A stretch of DNA of 64,000 nt from CAZHNW01 sp942491575 (GCA_942491575.1 CALOBT010000031.1:1612001-1676000), one strand, 5' to 3'. Positions 15,625 through 25,071 are shown, numbered from the stretch's first letter. The notes: generated from the sequence alone by a model not told the origin. Made by a program: numbers and translations.

Positions 15625-16369
15625 TTACAGAATTAAACGCGGACGTACTCCTTTCAACCTGACTGTTTCGACAGAGATTGCACAGGGGGAAATGGTAATC
15701 CTTTCCGGACCCTCCGGTTCCGGGAAAACCACCATGTTGAGGGTCCTTGCGGGTCTGGTGAAGCCATTTCGCGGAAAAATATCCGTTCAGGGAGAAACCT
15801 GGTATGATTCAAACAGCCGGTTTTTCCTCCATCCGAGCAAACGTGACATCTCCATGGTATTCCAGGACTATGCCCTTTTCCCTGACCGTACTGTAATTGA
15901 TAATATCCTTTTCAGTTGTGAAAATCGCACCCTCGGGGGGGAATTAATACGCCACCTGGACCTGATAGAACTGACTGACCGTTTCCCCCATGAAATATCC
16001 GGTGGTCAGAAACAGAGGGTGGCCCTGGCACGGGCCATGGCGAGGCAAAGTTCCCTTCTTCTCCTTGATGAGCCCTTCAGCAGCCAGGACCGCATACGCA
16101 CAGATTACATGCAGTGGTATATTTACAGGTACTGGAAAGAGCATGAACCTACTGTTGTAATGGTTACCCATGATGATTCTGGTATTCTCTACGAGACTGC
16201 AAGGCTTATCTCCCTTGAAGACGGCCGCATAGCCGCTCCTGATGTCCCCCCTGCAATTGTTCCTGAAGTGCGTACCTATGAAAGCTGGGAACTTGAAACT
16301 GAAGTGGATGGAGATGCGGATCTTATTGCCGGCATAGATGTTTTCAATGATGGAAGTTTCTCACAATGA
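15602..16369 (+). CDS. modC: Molybdate/tungstate ABC transporter, ATPase (short form)
   Basis: A 255-residue nucleotide-binding subunit. Walker A is GPSGSGKTTML, the Q-loop FQDYALFPDRTV, the signature SGGQKQRVALARA and Walker B SLLLLDEPFSS; the switch His is in VMVTHDD. It stops about 100 residues earlier than full-length ModC and lacks the C-terminal TOBE/Mop domain that binds oxyanions for trans-inhibition. The D-loop reads SSQD rather than SALD. It overlaps modB and ends the operon. Confidence 0.88.
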   Translation: MMIRASFDYRIKRGRTPFNLTVSTEIAQGEMVILSGPSGSGKTTMLRVLAGLVKPFRGKISVQGETWYDSNSRFFLHPSKRDISMVFQDYALFPDRTVIDNILFSCENRTLGGELIRHLDLIELTDRFPHEISGGQKQRVALARAMARQSSLLLLDEPFSSQDRIRTDYMQWYIYRYWKEHEPTVVMVTHDDSGILYETARLISLEDGRIAAPDVPPAIVPEVRTYESWELETEVDGDADLIAGIDVFNDGSFSQ

Positions 16370-16409
16370 TTGAGGGGTGAATAATTGCAGCTAATCTTTT
16401 CAGGATTTT

Positions 16410-16709
16410 TTAATCCTTTTCTTTAGTTGATAGAAGGATAAATGCCCTGTCTTCCTCTCGCTGAACTTTTTTAAAAAAACTGCATCTCAGGCAATCTTCA
16501 AACTTATGTGCAAAAATTCCCTGTATCTCACCATTGCAGTAGGTGCCGGCAACTGTCCAGCAGAAACGTCCCGCCATATTGCCTTTATTGGTTCCATCGA
16601 ATGATTTATTTACTGCAGCGGGACAGGTACCGGCTTCATCTGCATTTTCTCCACCGGGTTCTCTTCCGCATTGTAAAACTTCCCAACAATTTTTTCTTCT
16701 CTTTGTCAT
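16410..16709 (-). CDS. Two-CW-domain-like cysteine-rich small protein
   Basis: A 99-residue soluble protein with two Cys-Trp units: KNCWEVLQCGREPGG (6-20) and FCWTVAGTYCNGE (49-61), then CLRCSFFKKV (about 73). Nine cysteines in conserved spacing suggest a metal or Fe-S site. Small proteins with this pattern are widespread in anaerobes and are often found near sensors and regulators; none has a firm function to my knowledge. It is convergent with modC and may be monocistronic. Confidence 0.6.
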   Translation of the reverse strand: MTKRRKNCWEVLQCGREPGGENADEAGTCPAAVNKSFDGTNKGNMAGRFCWTVAGTYCNGEIQGIFAHKFEDCLRCSFFKKVQREEDRAFILLSTKEKD

Positions 16710-16796
16710 TGATTATCAAAAAATATATATAATTATCTTCACGTTAACGGGTACGGAATGCCAAAGATACATTAGCCTTATTATTAATGCAATAAT

Positions 16797-18227
16797 TTAA
16801 TACGATAAGAAATGATACAAAATCAATCCAACAGTTCCAATAAGCATCGGGATTATGGCGCCGAGAAAGCCGATCTTCAGCCAGTACCTCAAGGTCATAT
16901 GGTAGCCTCTTTTATCTTCAAGGATACCGAGGGCAATAATATTGGCGGTTGACCCTACCATGGTCATGTTGCCCCCATAGCAGCCGCCGAAGAGGAGGGC
17001 CCACCATAACAGGGGACTGTCGATTTGCTGGCTCAGGAATTGAAGTACAGGGATAAAAGTAGAAACAACAACAACATTATCGGCGGCGGCGGAGGTGAAA
17101 CCGGAAAGCCAGAGGATTATCACGATGAGAAGCGGAATATTGTCCCCACCGGAAAGATTAAAGAGAGATTTAGCAATAATGTCAGTGAGGCCTACATACT
17201 TAAGGCACCCCGCCTTTGCAAAGAGAAACATGAAGAATACCAGGGTCCACCAGTCAACCCCCTTCATGAGCAGATCGCGGGCAATATTACGCCTCCAGAG
17301 CATCACCAGCCCCGCCCCCAGAATAGATGTGCCCACCAGCATTGTATTGAGTTCCAGGCCCATGAATAATTCCAGACGGTGATGCAGGGCCAGTGAAACT
17401 ATTACCGCAAAGAAAATAATTGTACTGCCAAGGAAAAGTTTTTTGTCCTCAACGGTTCCGAGTTCTTTGAGAAAACTGTCCAGCTGGTCTTCCGAGGCTT
17501 CTTGAATCCTGGCTTTGAAATATACAAGGTCCCTTTTCATCCAGAGCAGAGCCAGTATGATTATACTAATGAGTGAAATTACACCAATGGGGAAAGAGTA
17601 TCGTAAAAAGTCTTCAAAGGTCAGTCCGGATCTGAGGGCGATGAGGATGCCGATTGGATTTCCCAGAACTGTCCATGAGCTGCCTATATTGGTTGCCAGT
17701 ACAACCACCATGGTAAGCCTTATCGGTTTTACCTTGAAAAACGAACTGAAGTCGAGAACCAGGGCAGTGGTAAACAGTATTGAGGTTACTTCATCGACAA
17801 GGGCCGCCATTACTGCTGCAATAATAATGAAAATAATGAGCATACGCCATGGTTCAAATTTGGAAATTTTCAATCCCCATGCCAAAAACCACCTGAAAAA
17901 ACCGGATCGTCTCAGGAGTCCCACGATGATCATCATTCCGATAAGGAAAAGAATTACATCCAGGCTCATAAATTCAACGGTATGTTTAAGGTCGATTGTT
18001 TTGGTGAGCAAAAGAATTACAATACCGATAAAGGCGATTGCAACACGAAATTTCCAGAATAGCAGGGTGCCGATAACCAGGGCAAAAAAAACAGTAGCTG
18101 CGATTGTTTGTGTTGCATCGTTCAGGAGTCTGTAGAGGATAAATGCGCAGACAGTGTTGATTATAATATAAATGAAAACAGCTTTTCTAATATCTATTGA
18201 TGGACTGGCTTCAAATTCTTCTCCCAT
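16797..18227 (-). CDS. ArsB/NhaD-type ion transporter (SLC13 / IT superfamily)
   Basis: A 476-residue inner-membrane protein with about 11-12 helices. Features of the ArsB/NhaD/CitMHS group are the segments FMSLDVILFLIGMMIIVGLL (about 87-106), SILFTTALVLD, NIGSSWTVLGNPIGILIALRSG and, in the second half, AADNVVVVSTFIP and GSTANIIALGIL. The paired N-x-G-x-x-x-T-x-x-G-N-P motifs mark the inverted-repeat transport core. The transported ion (Na+, arsenite or a dicarboxylate) cannot be deduced. The gene is alone, between the two-CW gene and the phosphatase. Confidence 0.85.
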   Translation of the reverse strand: MGEEFEASPSIDIRKAVFIYIIINTVCAFILYRLLNDATQTIAATVFFALVIGTLLFWKFRVAIAFIGIVILLLTKTIDLKHTVEFMSLDVILFLIGMMIIVGLLRRSGFFRWFLAWGLKISKFEPWRMLIIFIIIAAVMAALVDEVTSILFTTALVLDFSSFFKVKPIRLTMVVVLATNIGSSWTVLGNPIGILIALRSGLTFEDFLRYSFPIGVISLISIIILALLWMKRDLVYFKARIQEASEDQLDSFLKELGTVEDKKLFLGSTIIFFAVIVSLALHHRLELFMGLELNTMLVGTSILGAGLVMLWRRNIARDLLMKGVDWWTLVFFMFLFAKAGCLKYVGLTDIIAKSLFNLSGGDNIPLLIVIILWLSGFTSAAADNVVVVSTFIPVLQFLSQQIDSPLLWWALLFGGCYGGNMTMVGSTANIIALGILEDKRGYHMTLRYWLKIGFLGAIIPMLIGTVGLILYHFLSY

Positions 18228-18434
18228 TATCAGTCACTCTCCCGGTGATATTTGCAAAAGTCAGAATATGAAAATAAATTTATAAATTTCCTCCCGGTGT
18301 TTGTCTGGTATAAATCTAATGAAATTAAAATTACATTTGTATGATTATTATTACTCAAAATCGAGAAATAATCAAACAATTTTAATGGAATTTTCCGTGT
18401 CAGACGAACCGGGCGTGCTTTTTGGCTTCTCTGA

Positions 18435-19877
18435 TCACTCAGGGATGTATTTTAAAACGATAATTGTCAGGTCGTCTGAAAGTTGATCGGTGCCGATAAA
18501 TTTATAAAAATCTTTCAGAACAAAATCAATCAGTTCCTTCGCTGTAGGACATTCCGCCTTCATCAGAGAATCCCTGAGGCGCGCCTGTCCGTATATTTCA
18601 TCTTTGCCGTTTTTATTTTCAAGAATGCAATCTGTATAAAGAAATAGAAAGTCACCCGGCTGCAGAGTAAAGTTTGTTGAATAATAGGGTCCAATAAGTG
18701 AATTCATTCCAAGCAGGGCACCCCCGAAGGGCTGATCATTTAATGGGCGGGGAGAGTAGACTTCTTTTTCGGCTTTTACAAAAATTCCCGGATGCCCCGC
18801 GCTAATGTATTCGATATTATTATTTTTCAGCCTGAGGATAATACCGGTAATGAAGTTATCAACAGCACCGATTTCCAATATCAGCCTTTCATTTATTTTT
18901 GTCATTATTTGTCCCAGATCTTTTCCGGACCCGGCGGAAAATTCTCTGAAAATAATCGATTTAGCAATCATGGTAACGAGCCCCGATGCAATACCGTGAC
19001 CTGAAACATCAAAAATTCCAACACCTTTCAGTTCGTCTCCCTACATATAGAAATCATAAAAATCTCCGGAAACATCTGCCATGGCACGGTAATAAAAAGC
19101 TGTTTCCCAGTTCCTGGCAAGGGGAGCTTCACGGGGAAGAAAACTTTTCTGCACATTAACCGCCATATCTATATCCATTCGTGCTATTCTTTGTGCGGTA
19201 ATGAGCTCCATGTTTGTTGCCGTTAGATTTTCATTTATGGACTCAACTTCCTCCATGGCTGCATTGAGTTCCTGTGCCTGTCCTGTTACTATGTCCTTTG
19301 CCTGCCTCAAATTCTGCCGCTGACGATAATATTGTCCTGACATATAAGAAATAAAAATCAGGGCCGGTACAAAGGCGGCAGTGTAGAAGAGATCCTTTTT
19401 AAATGATCCTGCCTGCTTCATTATAACTGTTGCAAAATATGAAACGGAAATCTGGAGAATTATTATCGAAATCATTGCCGTCAGGGTCTGCCTGAGGTTC
19501 ATCATTGACATGAAATATACAAGAGCGGTAAAGGCGAGGAGCATCGAAACTGGCCGCGCTTCCCGGAGATGATATACCCACACCAGATACAGAATAGTCC
19601 AGGCAATGAATTTAAATATAAATATTCGGTTAACAAAGGCTCTCGTAACTAGTTTTTGTCTGAGGATTATGACTAAAAAGGGGACCGGAACAAGCAGGGC
19701 CGGGATATAGATAAAGGGTATGACCGATTCAGGCATGCTGGTATAACCGAGAGATATTGCCAGAATGGTAATGCCCATGCTGAGGATATAGCCGGCATAG
19801 GTGAAAGAAATATTAAAAAGAACAATACGTCTCCGGCGTTCATTTTTATCGTGGGATATTTCCCGGCTGACAGTCAT
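18435..19877 (-). pseudogene. SpoIIE/PP2C-type membrane phosphatase split by an in-frame amber codon
   Basis: The reading frame is continuous for about 480 codons except for TAG at 19041-19043. N-terminal part: about six membrane helices, then a coiled coil (QAKDIVTGQAQELNAAMEEV) and the phosphatase start VQKSFLPREAPLARNW, DVSGDFYDFYM-stop. Reading on in the same frame gives GDELKGVGIFDVSGHGIASG, LNDQPFGGALLG, FLFLYTDCILE and LSDDLTIIVLKY, which are the remaining PP2C motifs. The start at 19877 has AAGAAGG 5-11 nt upstream. The break falls between two metal-binding aspartates, so no active enzyme is made unless the stop is suppressed. RsbU-type relatives dephosphorylate anti-sigma antagonists. 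Confidence 0.85.
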
Positions 19878-19934
19878 ATTACCTTCTTGGTTATTATAAT
19901 CAAATATGATAATCCCAACGGTCATATATGTCAA

Positions 19935-20506
19935 TAGACGAAATATGCAGGAATTTCAGCAATGGCATATAACGGCAAATGCCGTATTTGCACGGTCTGT
20001 ATCCTGGTATAATTTTTTTTAATGCAGGTGGGGGAAATCCCCACAATAAAAAAATAGTTTTTACTATGATGTAATAATCATTTTTTCTATTGGCATTTTG
20101 TGAGGAATAGCATATATTGATATTGTAAATTTCTTAAGTTTAGCTTTTACCCTGATTAGATGTTATGTATTATGCCTGCTGCTGCGGGCATAATACATAA
20201 TCTTTTCCCCTACCTGTTACATCCCATAATGACTTTTTCCTGACCGTTAATTCATCTACCGGTATCAATTTAAAAAATGGTGAATAACTGCTCAGTCAAT
20301 GTGGGTTTGATTAAATAATTTTTAATAATTCTCTGAAAAGATGAATTTTTCCTTGTCTATAATAACAGTGTTATGGTAAGTGTATCAGTAAAGGGAATGC
20401 TCTGAGCCAGGCAGGCATATTAAAGTAAAATAATGTGAAGGGACTTTTGTAATGCACTTTAAGGCTCTTATGAGATGAAAGATCAGAAAGTCAAAAGGAG
20501 AAAGCT
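19935..20506. other. Intergenic region before the 572-aa acyl-CoA dehydrogenase
   Basis: No gene was found in this 572-bp gap. It holds a long perfect stem-loop (20163-20200), a TATAAT at 20358-20363 that could be the -10 box of the downstream gene (no convincing -35), and the ribosome-binding site AAAGGAG just before 20507. Confidence 0.5.
20163..20200. terminator. Perfect 14-bp stem-loop
   Basis: TTATGTATTATGCC (20163-20176) pairs fully with GGCATAATACATAA (20187-20200) around a 10-nt loop, TGCTGCTGCG. It is followed by TCTTTTCC rather than a clean T-run. It may be a terminator, a binding site or part of a small RNA; the stem is longer than most terminators. Confidence 0.5.
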
Positions 20507-22225
20507 ATGTCAGAATTATTTTTAAATCCAAAGAAGTATAAAGACCGAAATTATCCCGATGCCCGAACAAAAGAAATAATGGAAAAAACCATTGAATGGT
20601 TTGAAAACAAGGGAAAGCAAAAACTTAAAGATGATTATCATGAACGTGAATTCACCTATGACTTCGCTGAATTCATTAAAAAAGAGCGTATTTTTGAAAC
20701 ACTTTTCCTGCCAAAGGGATATGGTGAAGACGAAAACCAGTACTACAGCACATACCGAATTTTCGAATTCTCTGAAATATGCGGTTTCTACGGTGGAGCC
20801 TACTGGTACATGTTTCATGTGTCAACACTCGGACTTGACCCTGTATTTCTTGGAGACAACGAAGAGGCAAAGCATAAGGCAGCCGCTACATTAAAAGAAA
20901 ATCCCCTCTGCGCCTTTGGCCTGTCAGAGAAGGAGCACGGTGCGGATATTTATTCTTCGGAAATGAAACTCTATCCCCAGAAAGACGGTACCTACCTTGC
21001 ACGGGGGAGCAAGTACTATATTGGTAATGGAAACGAAGCCAGTGTTGTAACCGTATTCGGAAAAATCGCAGATACAGACGAATATGTATTCTTCGTGGTT
21101 GATTCAAAGCACGATAAATATGAATGCGTGAAGAATGTAATCGGCTGTGACCAGAACTATGTTTCGGAGTTTGCCCTTCACGATTATCCTATAACTGATG
21201 CGGATATTACTTCCCGTGGTCAGAAAGCCTGGGGCGATATGCTTAATACGATCAATATCTGTAAATTCAATATCGGTTCAGCTTCTATCGGTCTCAGTGA
21301 GCATTCATTTTACGAATCATTGAATCATGCGGCACACCGTAACCTCTACGGAAAGTATGTTACTGACTTCCCCCATGTAAAAAGACTTTTCTTCGAAAGT
21401 TATATGCGGATTCTTGCAATGAAACTCTTCGGCCTCAGGGCAACCGACTATATGCGTGCAGCCTCTCCCGAGGATAAGCGTTACCTGCTTTTTAATCCTA
21501 TTATGAAAATGAAGGTTGCCATTCAGGGAGAGACTGTCCATGAACTACTCTGGGATATTATTGCAGCCCGTGGATTTGAGAAGGATATGTTTTTCGAGCA
21601 GGCTGTCATGGAAATCAAGGGTATGCCTAAACTGGAAGGGACCCGTCATGTCAACATGGCCCTTATTGCGAAACTTATTCCCAACTATTTTTTTAATCCC
21701 GGAGAATTCCCCGAGGTTGACAGGATTACCGATGACCGCAATGATGATTTTCTTTTCAGCCAGGGGCCCACAAAGGGTTATGGCAAGATTCAGTTTCATG
21801 ATTTCAATATTGCCTATAACAGTGTCAATCATCTCGCCAATGTAAGGGTATTCCAGGAGCAGATCGAGACCTTTAAGGGATATCTCATGGCGTCAGGGGC
21901 AGACCTGATGAAGCAGATGATGGACTTCGATTATCTGCTCGCAGTGGGAGAAATTTTTACCCTTGTTGCATACGGACAGCTGATTATTGAGTCTGCCAGG
22001 ATTGAAGGGCTTGATGATAAGGTACTCGACAGTATTTTCAGTATTTTTGTGAAGGACTTCTCAGATTATGCATTAAACCTCTATGCCAAAGCAAGCAGTA
22101 CAGAGGCACAGCAGGAAAAATGTATGGCTATGATAAAGCGTCCCGTGGAGGATTCTGAAGTATATGAAGATATCGTTAAAAATGATATTTACGGCCTCGT
22201 GGATGCCTATGAAATGAACCAGTAG
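20507..22225 (+). CDS. Acyl-CoA dehydrogenase, large (FadE-like) form
   Basis: 572 residues, longer than the ~380-residue short forms because of an extra C-terminal helical domain. FAD/substrate region: FGLSEKEHGADIYSSEMKL (about 138-156), GSKYYIGNGNEASVVTVFGK. The helical domain carries GLRATDYMRAASPEDK. The likely catalytic glutamate lies in KGMPKLEGTRHVNMALI (about 372-388). It catalyses alpha,beta-dehydrogenation of acyl-CoA with transfer to ETF. AAAGGAG precedes the start and strong hairpins follow. It lacks the TetR operator seen in the 50-64 kb regulon, so it is regulated separately. Confidence 0.85.
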   Translation: MSELFLNPKKYKDRNYPDARTKEIMEKTIEWFENKGKQKLKDDYHEREFTYDFAEFIKKERIFETLFLPKGYGEDENQYYSTYRIFEFSEICGFYGGAYWYMFHVSTLGLDPVFLGDNEEAKHKAAATLKENPLCAFGLSEKEHGADIYSSEMKLYPQKDGTYLARGSKYYIGNGNEASVVTVFGKIADTDEYVFFVVDSKHDKYECVKNVIGCDQNYVSEFALHDYPITDADITSRGQKAWGDMLNTINICKFNIGSASIGLSEHSFYESLNHAAHRNLYGKYVTDFPHVKRLFFESYMRILAMKLFGLRATDYMRAASPEDKRYLLFNPIMKMKVAIQGETVHELLWDIIAARGFEKDMFFEQAVMEIKGMPKLEGTRHVNMALIAKLIPNYFFNPGEFPEVDRITDDRNDDFLFSQGPTKGYGKIQFHDFNIAYNSVNHLANVRVFQEQIETFKGYLMASGADLMKQMMDFDYLLAVGEIFTLVAYGQLIIESARIEGLDDKVLDSIFSIFVKDFSDYALNLYAKASSTEAQQEKCMAMIKRPVEDSEVYEDIVKNDIYGLVDAYEMNQ

Positions 22226-22254
22226 TCATTTTCTGATCATGATGGAGTCTTGAG

Positions 22255-22276
22255 GGCTTGAAAGCGCTTTCGAGCC
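22255..22276. terminator. Palindromic hairpin after the acyl-CoA dehydrogenase
   Basis: GGCTTGAAAGC and GCTTTCGAGCC are complementary except for one G-T pair, with no loop. It lies 30 bp after the stop, upstream of the main terminator. Confidence 0.5.
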
Positions 22277-22340
22277 TTCAAAACTTTGCATTCATATGAA
22301 AAATTGTTGCAAAATTAAACATAATAACAATAGTGACTCG

Positions 22341-22377
22341 AGAGCCATGTGTGAGAAACTTTCACATGGCTCTTTTT
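22341..22377 (+). terminator. Rho-independent terminator
   Basis: AGAGCCATGTG pairs perfectly with CACATGGCTCT around an 11-nt loop, followed by five T. It separates the acyl-CoA dehydrogenase from the aminotransferase gene. Confidence 0.9.
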
Positions 22378-22440
22378 ATGCACTCAAATTTGAGAAATTT
22401 CCCCATGATTCGAAAGACCGGGGATAACATGAGGTGAAAC

Positions 22441-23736
22441 ATGAATCCACAGGCAGAAGCTTTGAATGAAATTATCAGGAATAGTTCTTCTACCGTTTTA
22501 GACCTTATCTCCCAGAGGGGGAAGGGGATCTTTTTTCCGAAGAAGGGTATCCTTGCTCAGACAGCTGAAGCAAAGGATAAAAAGATAAATGCGACAATTG
22601 GTGCCGCAATTGAAGATGACGGAACTCCAATGCGTCTTAAATCCATTGCGGATGAGATTAACCTCTCACCGGAGAAGGTTTTTCCTTACGCACCGAGTTA
22701 CGGACGTCCCGATATGCGGAAAAAATGGCAGGAAATGCTGGTGGAGAAGAATCCCACCCTGAAGGGGAAGCCTATTTCTCTTCCCGTAACCAGTCTTGCC
22801 CTTACTCACGGCCTCAGTATTGTTGCCTATCTCTTCGCCAATGAAGGAGAGAATATTATTCTTTCCGATCTCTACTGGGGAAATTATAACCTGGTATTCA
22901 AAAATGGCTACGGCGCTGAATTTATTACCTTTTCACTATTCGATGGTGATAATTTCGGACTCGATTCATTTAGAGAAAAAATGATGGCCACCGATTCAAA
23001 TATCAAGAAGGTGATTTTAAACTTCCCCAATAACCCCACCGGTTACTCTCCTTCCATGGAGGAAGTTAAGGAAATTGTTGCAATCATTAAGGAATCAGCA
23101 GAGGCGGGCAACAAGGTACTGGCCGTTATGGATGATGCCTACTTCGGACTCGTATACGAGGAGGGCGTGGAAGAGCAGTCAATATTTGCCTATCTTGCTG
23201 ATCTTCATGAAAATATACTGGCAGTGAAGGTTGATGGCCCCACCAAGGAAGACTATGTATGGGGATTCCGCATCGGTTTTATTACCTACGGAATAAAGAA
23301 TGGTACTCCTGAACTTTACGATGCCCTCGAGCAGAAGACTGCAGGGGCCATCAGGGGAAATGTCTCCAATGCCCCAAATATTTCACAGTCGCTCCTGCTT
23401 CATGCCTATACTTCAGCTACCTACGAAGCAGAAAAGAAGGAAAAATTTGATATCATGACCGAACGGTACAAGGCAGTGAAGAAGGTACTGGGGGACAATC
23501 CTGGTTATGAAAAGTATTTCAAGGCGCTTCCCTTTAACTCAGGTTACTTCATGTGTGTACAGCTTGCAGAAGGAATTGACGGTGAAGAGGTAAGGGCGGT
23601 ACTTCTCAATGAATTCGATACGGGAATTATCAATCTGAATAATATTATTCGGGTTGCCTTCTCCGCAGTTTCTGCGGCACTGATTCCGGAACTTTTTGAG
23701 AATCTGTACAATGCATGTCAGAAGGTATCTTCATAA
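22441..23736 (+). CDS. PLP-dependent aminotransferase, class I/II
   Basis: A 431-residue fold-type I enzyme. Family marks are NFPNNPTGYSP (about 197-207), the PLP ring aspartate in VMDDAYFGLVYEE, the Schiff-base lysine in AVKVDGPTKEDYVWGFRIGF (one of its Lys residues) and the substrate arginine in IIRVAFSA near the C-terminus. The N-terminal ~50 residues are longer than in AspC. It is likely an aspartate or aromatic aminotransferase, but the amino acid is not assignable. AGGTG lies 6 nt before the ATG. Confidence 0.85.
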   Translation: MNPQAEALNEIIRNSSSTVLDLISQRGKGIFFPKKGILAQTAEAKDKKINATIGAAIEDDGTPMRLKSIADEINLSPEKVFPYAPSYGRPDMRKKWQEMLVEKNPTLKGKPISLPVTSLALTHGLSIVAYLFANEGENIILSDLYWGNYNLVFKNGYGAEFITFSLFDGDNFGLDSFREKMMATDSNIKKVILNFPNNPTGYSPSMEEVKEIVAIIKESAEAGNKVLAVMDDAYFGLVYEEGVEEQSIFAYLADLHENILAVKVDGPTKEDYVWGFRIGFITYGIKNGTPELYDALEQKTAGAIRGNVSNAPNISQSLLLHAYTSATYEAEKKEKFDIMTERYKAVKKVLGDNPGYEKYFKALPFNSGYFMCVQLAEGIDGEEVRAVLLNEFDTGIINLNNIIRVAFSAVSAALIPELFENLYNACQKVSS

Positions 23737-23747
23737 ACTGAAAGCGA

Positions 23748-23797
23748 GGTCATGTTTTGCAGGCGAGGTTGGCCAACCTCGCCTGCAAAACATGACC
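23748..23797. repeat. Perfect 50-bp palindrome between convergent genes
   Basis: The 25 bases from 23748 (GGTCATGTTTTGCAGG...) are the exact reverse complement of the 25 bases to 23797 (...CCTGCAAAACATGACC), with no spacer. The palindrome sits 11 bp after the aminotransferase stop and 13 bp before the hisS stop. A bidirectional terminator is the obvious role, though neither side has a good T-run (GTTTT on the right). Confidence 0.9.
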
Positions 23798-23810
23798 GTT
23801 TTCATGTGAT

Positions 23811-25046
23811 TTACAGCTTTTCTTTTACATCCCCTTTCTTGACCGCTTCCTGTTCACCGGTTTCGAGATTTTTCATCATGACGGTACCGTTTTTCAATTC
23901 ATCTTCACCAATAACAAGGGCAAATCTGGCGGCTTCGCGGTCAGCCTTCTTGAACTGTGACTTGAATCCCTTTCCGGATGGATCGAGATCAACGGATAGA
24001 CCTTCTCTGCGGAGTTCCTCCGCGAGGGCCACCGCGTGGGGCACTGCTCCATCGCCGCCATGGACTATGTAGGCGTCAATTCCCGGTTTCTCCATGGGAT
24101 TCTCTTCGATGAGGAGAAACATTCTCTCTATACCGGCGGCAAATCCCACAGCGGGTGTTGCCTTTCCATCAAAATGTTCTACCAGCTGGTCGTAACGTCC
24201 CCCCGCTGCGAAGGCATTCTGTCCCCCAAGTTGCGAGGTTACGAATTCAAAGGTAGTTTTAATGTAATAATCGAGGCCTCTAACCAGGAATGGATCTTCC
24301 CTGTAGGCGATTCCCCCTGCGTCGAGGTATTTCTTTACGGTATCATGGTGGCTGCGGCACTCCTCGTCGAGGTAATCGGGCATCTTAGGTGCCTGATGTT
24401 TTATCGGCTGACACTGTTCATTCTTGCAGTCAAGCAGGCGCAGTGTGTTATTCTTCAGGCGATTGCGGCAATCCTTGCAGAGCTCTTCTTCGTGGTCCTG
24501 GTAGTAGTTGCGCAGGTCGTGAATGTATTCACTGCGGCACTTGGGACAGCCTATGGAATTCAACAGCAGTTCATAATCTTTGATGCCGACACTTCTGGCA
24601 ATGGTATCCATCATTGCGATTGTTTCATAGTCATAGTAGGGGTCATCACCGCCGAAAACTTCCGCTCCGAACTGGTTGAACTGCCGCAGTCTTCCACGCT
24701 GCGGGCGCTCTGCGCGGAACATGGGACCCACGTAAAAAAACTTATTGAGGGCGAGCCTGTTGAATTCTCCATTTTCGACGAAGGCGCGTACCACAGAGGC
24801 GGTCCCTTCGGGTCTCAGGGTGAGATTTCTTCCCCCCCTGTCTTCAAAGGTGAACATCTCCTTGGAAACAATATCGGTATCGTCGCCGAGACCACGGGCG
24901 AAAACCTCCGTGTATTCCATAATGGGAATTACGATTTCACGGTAATTGTATAAACCAAAGGTCTTTTTTGCGGAGTCGATTATCAGGTTCCACCTGTCAA
25001 TGCGGTCAGGAAATATATCTTCAACTCCTGGAGGTTTCTGTATCAT
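23811..25046 (-). CDS. hisS: Histidyl-tRNA synthetase
   Basis: 411 residues from the ATG at 25046 (MIQKPPGVEDIFP), which has AGGAGA 6-11 nt upstream; a longer frame to 25142 overlaps the U32 gene and is unlikely. Class II motifs: motif 2 in MFRAERPQRGRLRQFNQFGA (about 118-137), the histidine-specific loop LVRGLDYY and motif 3 in VGFAAGIERMFLL. The C-terminal anticodon-binding domain starts near IDAYIVHGG. An unusual cysteine-rich insert (CPKCRSEY...CKDCRNRL) of about 60 residues, with C-x-x-C pairs, resembles the zinc-type insertion seen in some bacterial HisRS. It is cotranscribed with the U32 gene 25 bp upstream. Confidence 0.93.
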   Translation of the reverse strand: MIQKPPGVEDIFPDRIDRWNLIIDSAKKTFGLYNYREIVIPIMEYTEVFARGLGDDTDIVSKEMFTFEDRGGRNLTLRPEGTASVVRAFVENGEFNRLALNKFFYVGPMFRAERPQRGRLRQFNQFGAEVFGGDDPYYDYETIAMMDTIARSVGIKDYELLLNSIGCPKCRSEYIHDLRNYYQDHEEELCKDCRNRLKNNTLRLLDCKNEQCQPIKHQAPKMPDYLDEECRSHHDTVKKYLDAGGIAYREDPFLVRGLDYYIKTTFEFVTSQLGGQNAFAAGGRYDQLVEHFDGKATPAVGFAAGIERMFLLIEENPMEKPGIDAYIVHGGDGAVPHAVALAEELRREGLSVDLDPSGKGFKSQFKKADREAARFALVIGEDELKNGTVMMKNLETGEQEAVKKGDVKEKL

Positions 25047-25071
25047 ATGATTTTCTCCTTTATAAAGTTCA

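Noticed and set aside
17515..18135. 206-aa plus-strand frame opposite the permease
   Set aside because: Antisense to membrane helices; basic, serine-rich composition typical of shadows.
19041..19043. UAG decoded as an amino acid (pyrrolysine or recoded stop)
   Set aside because: TAG ends other genes in the window, no downstream structure was seen, and the position is not a catalytic lysine. A nonsense change is simpler.
24036..24953. 305-aa plus-strand frame opposite hisS
   Set aside because: Shadow of a well-supported gene; no family motifs.
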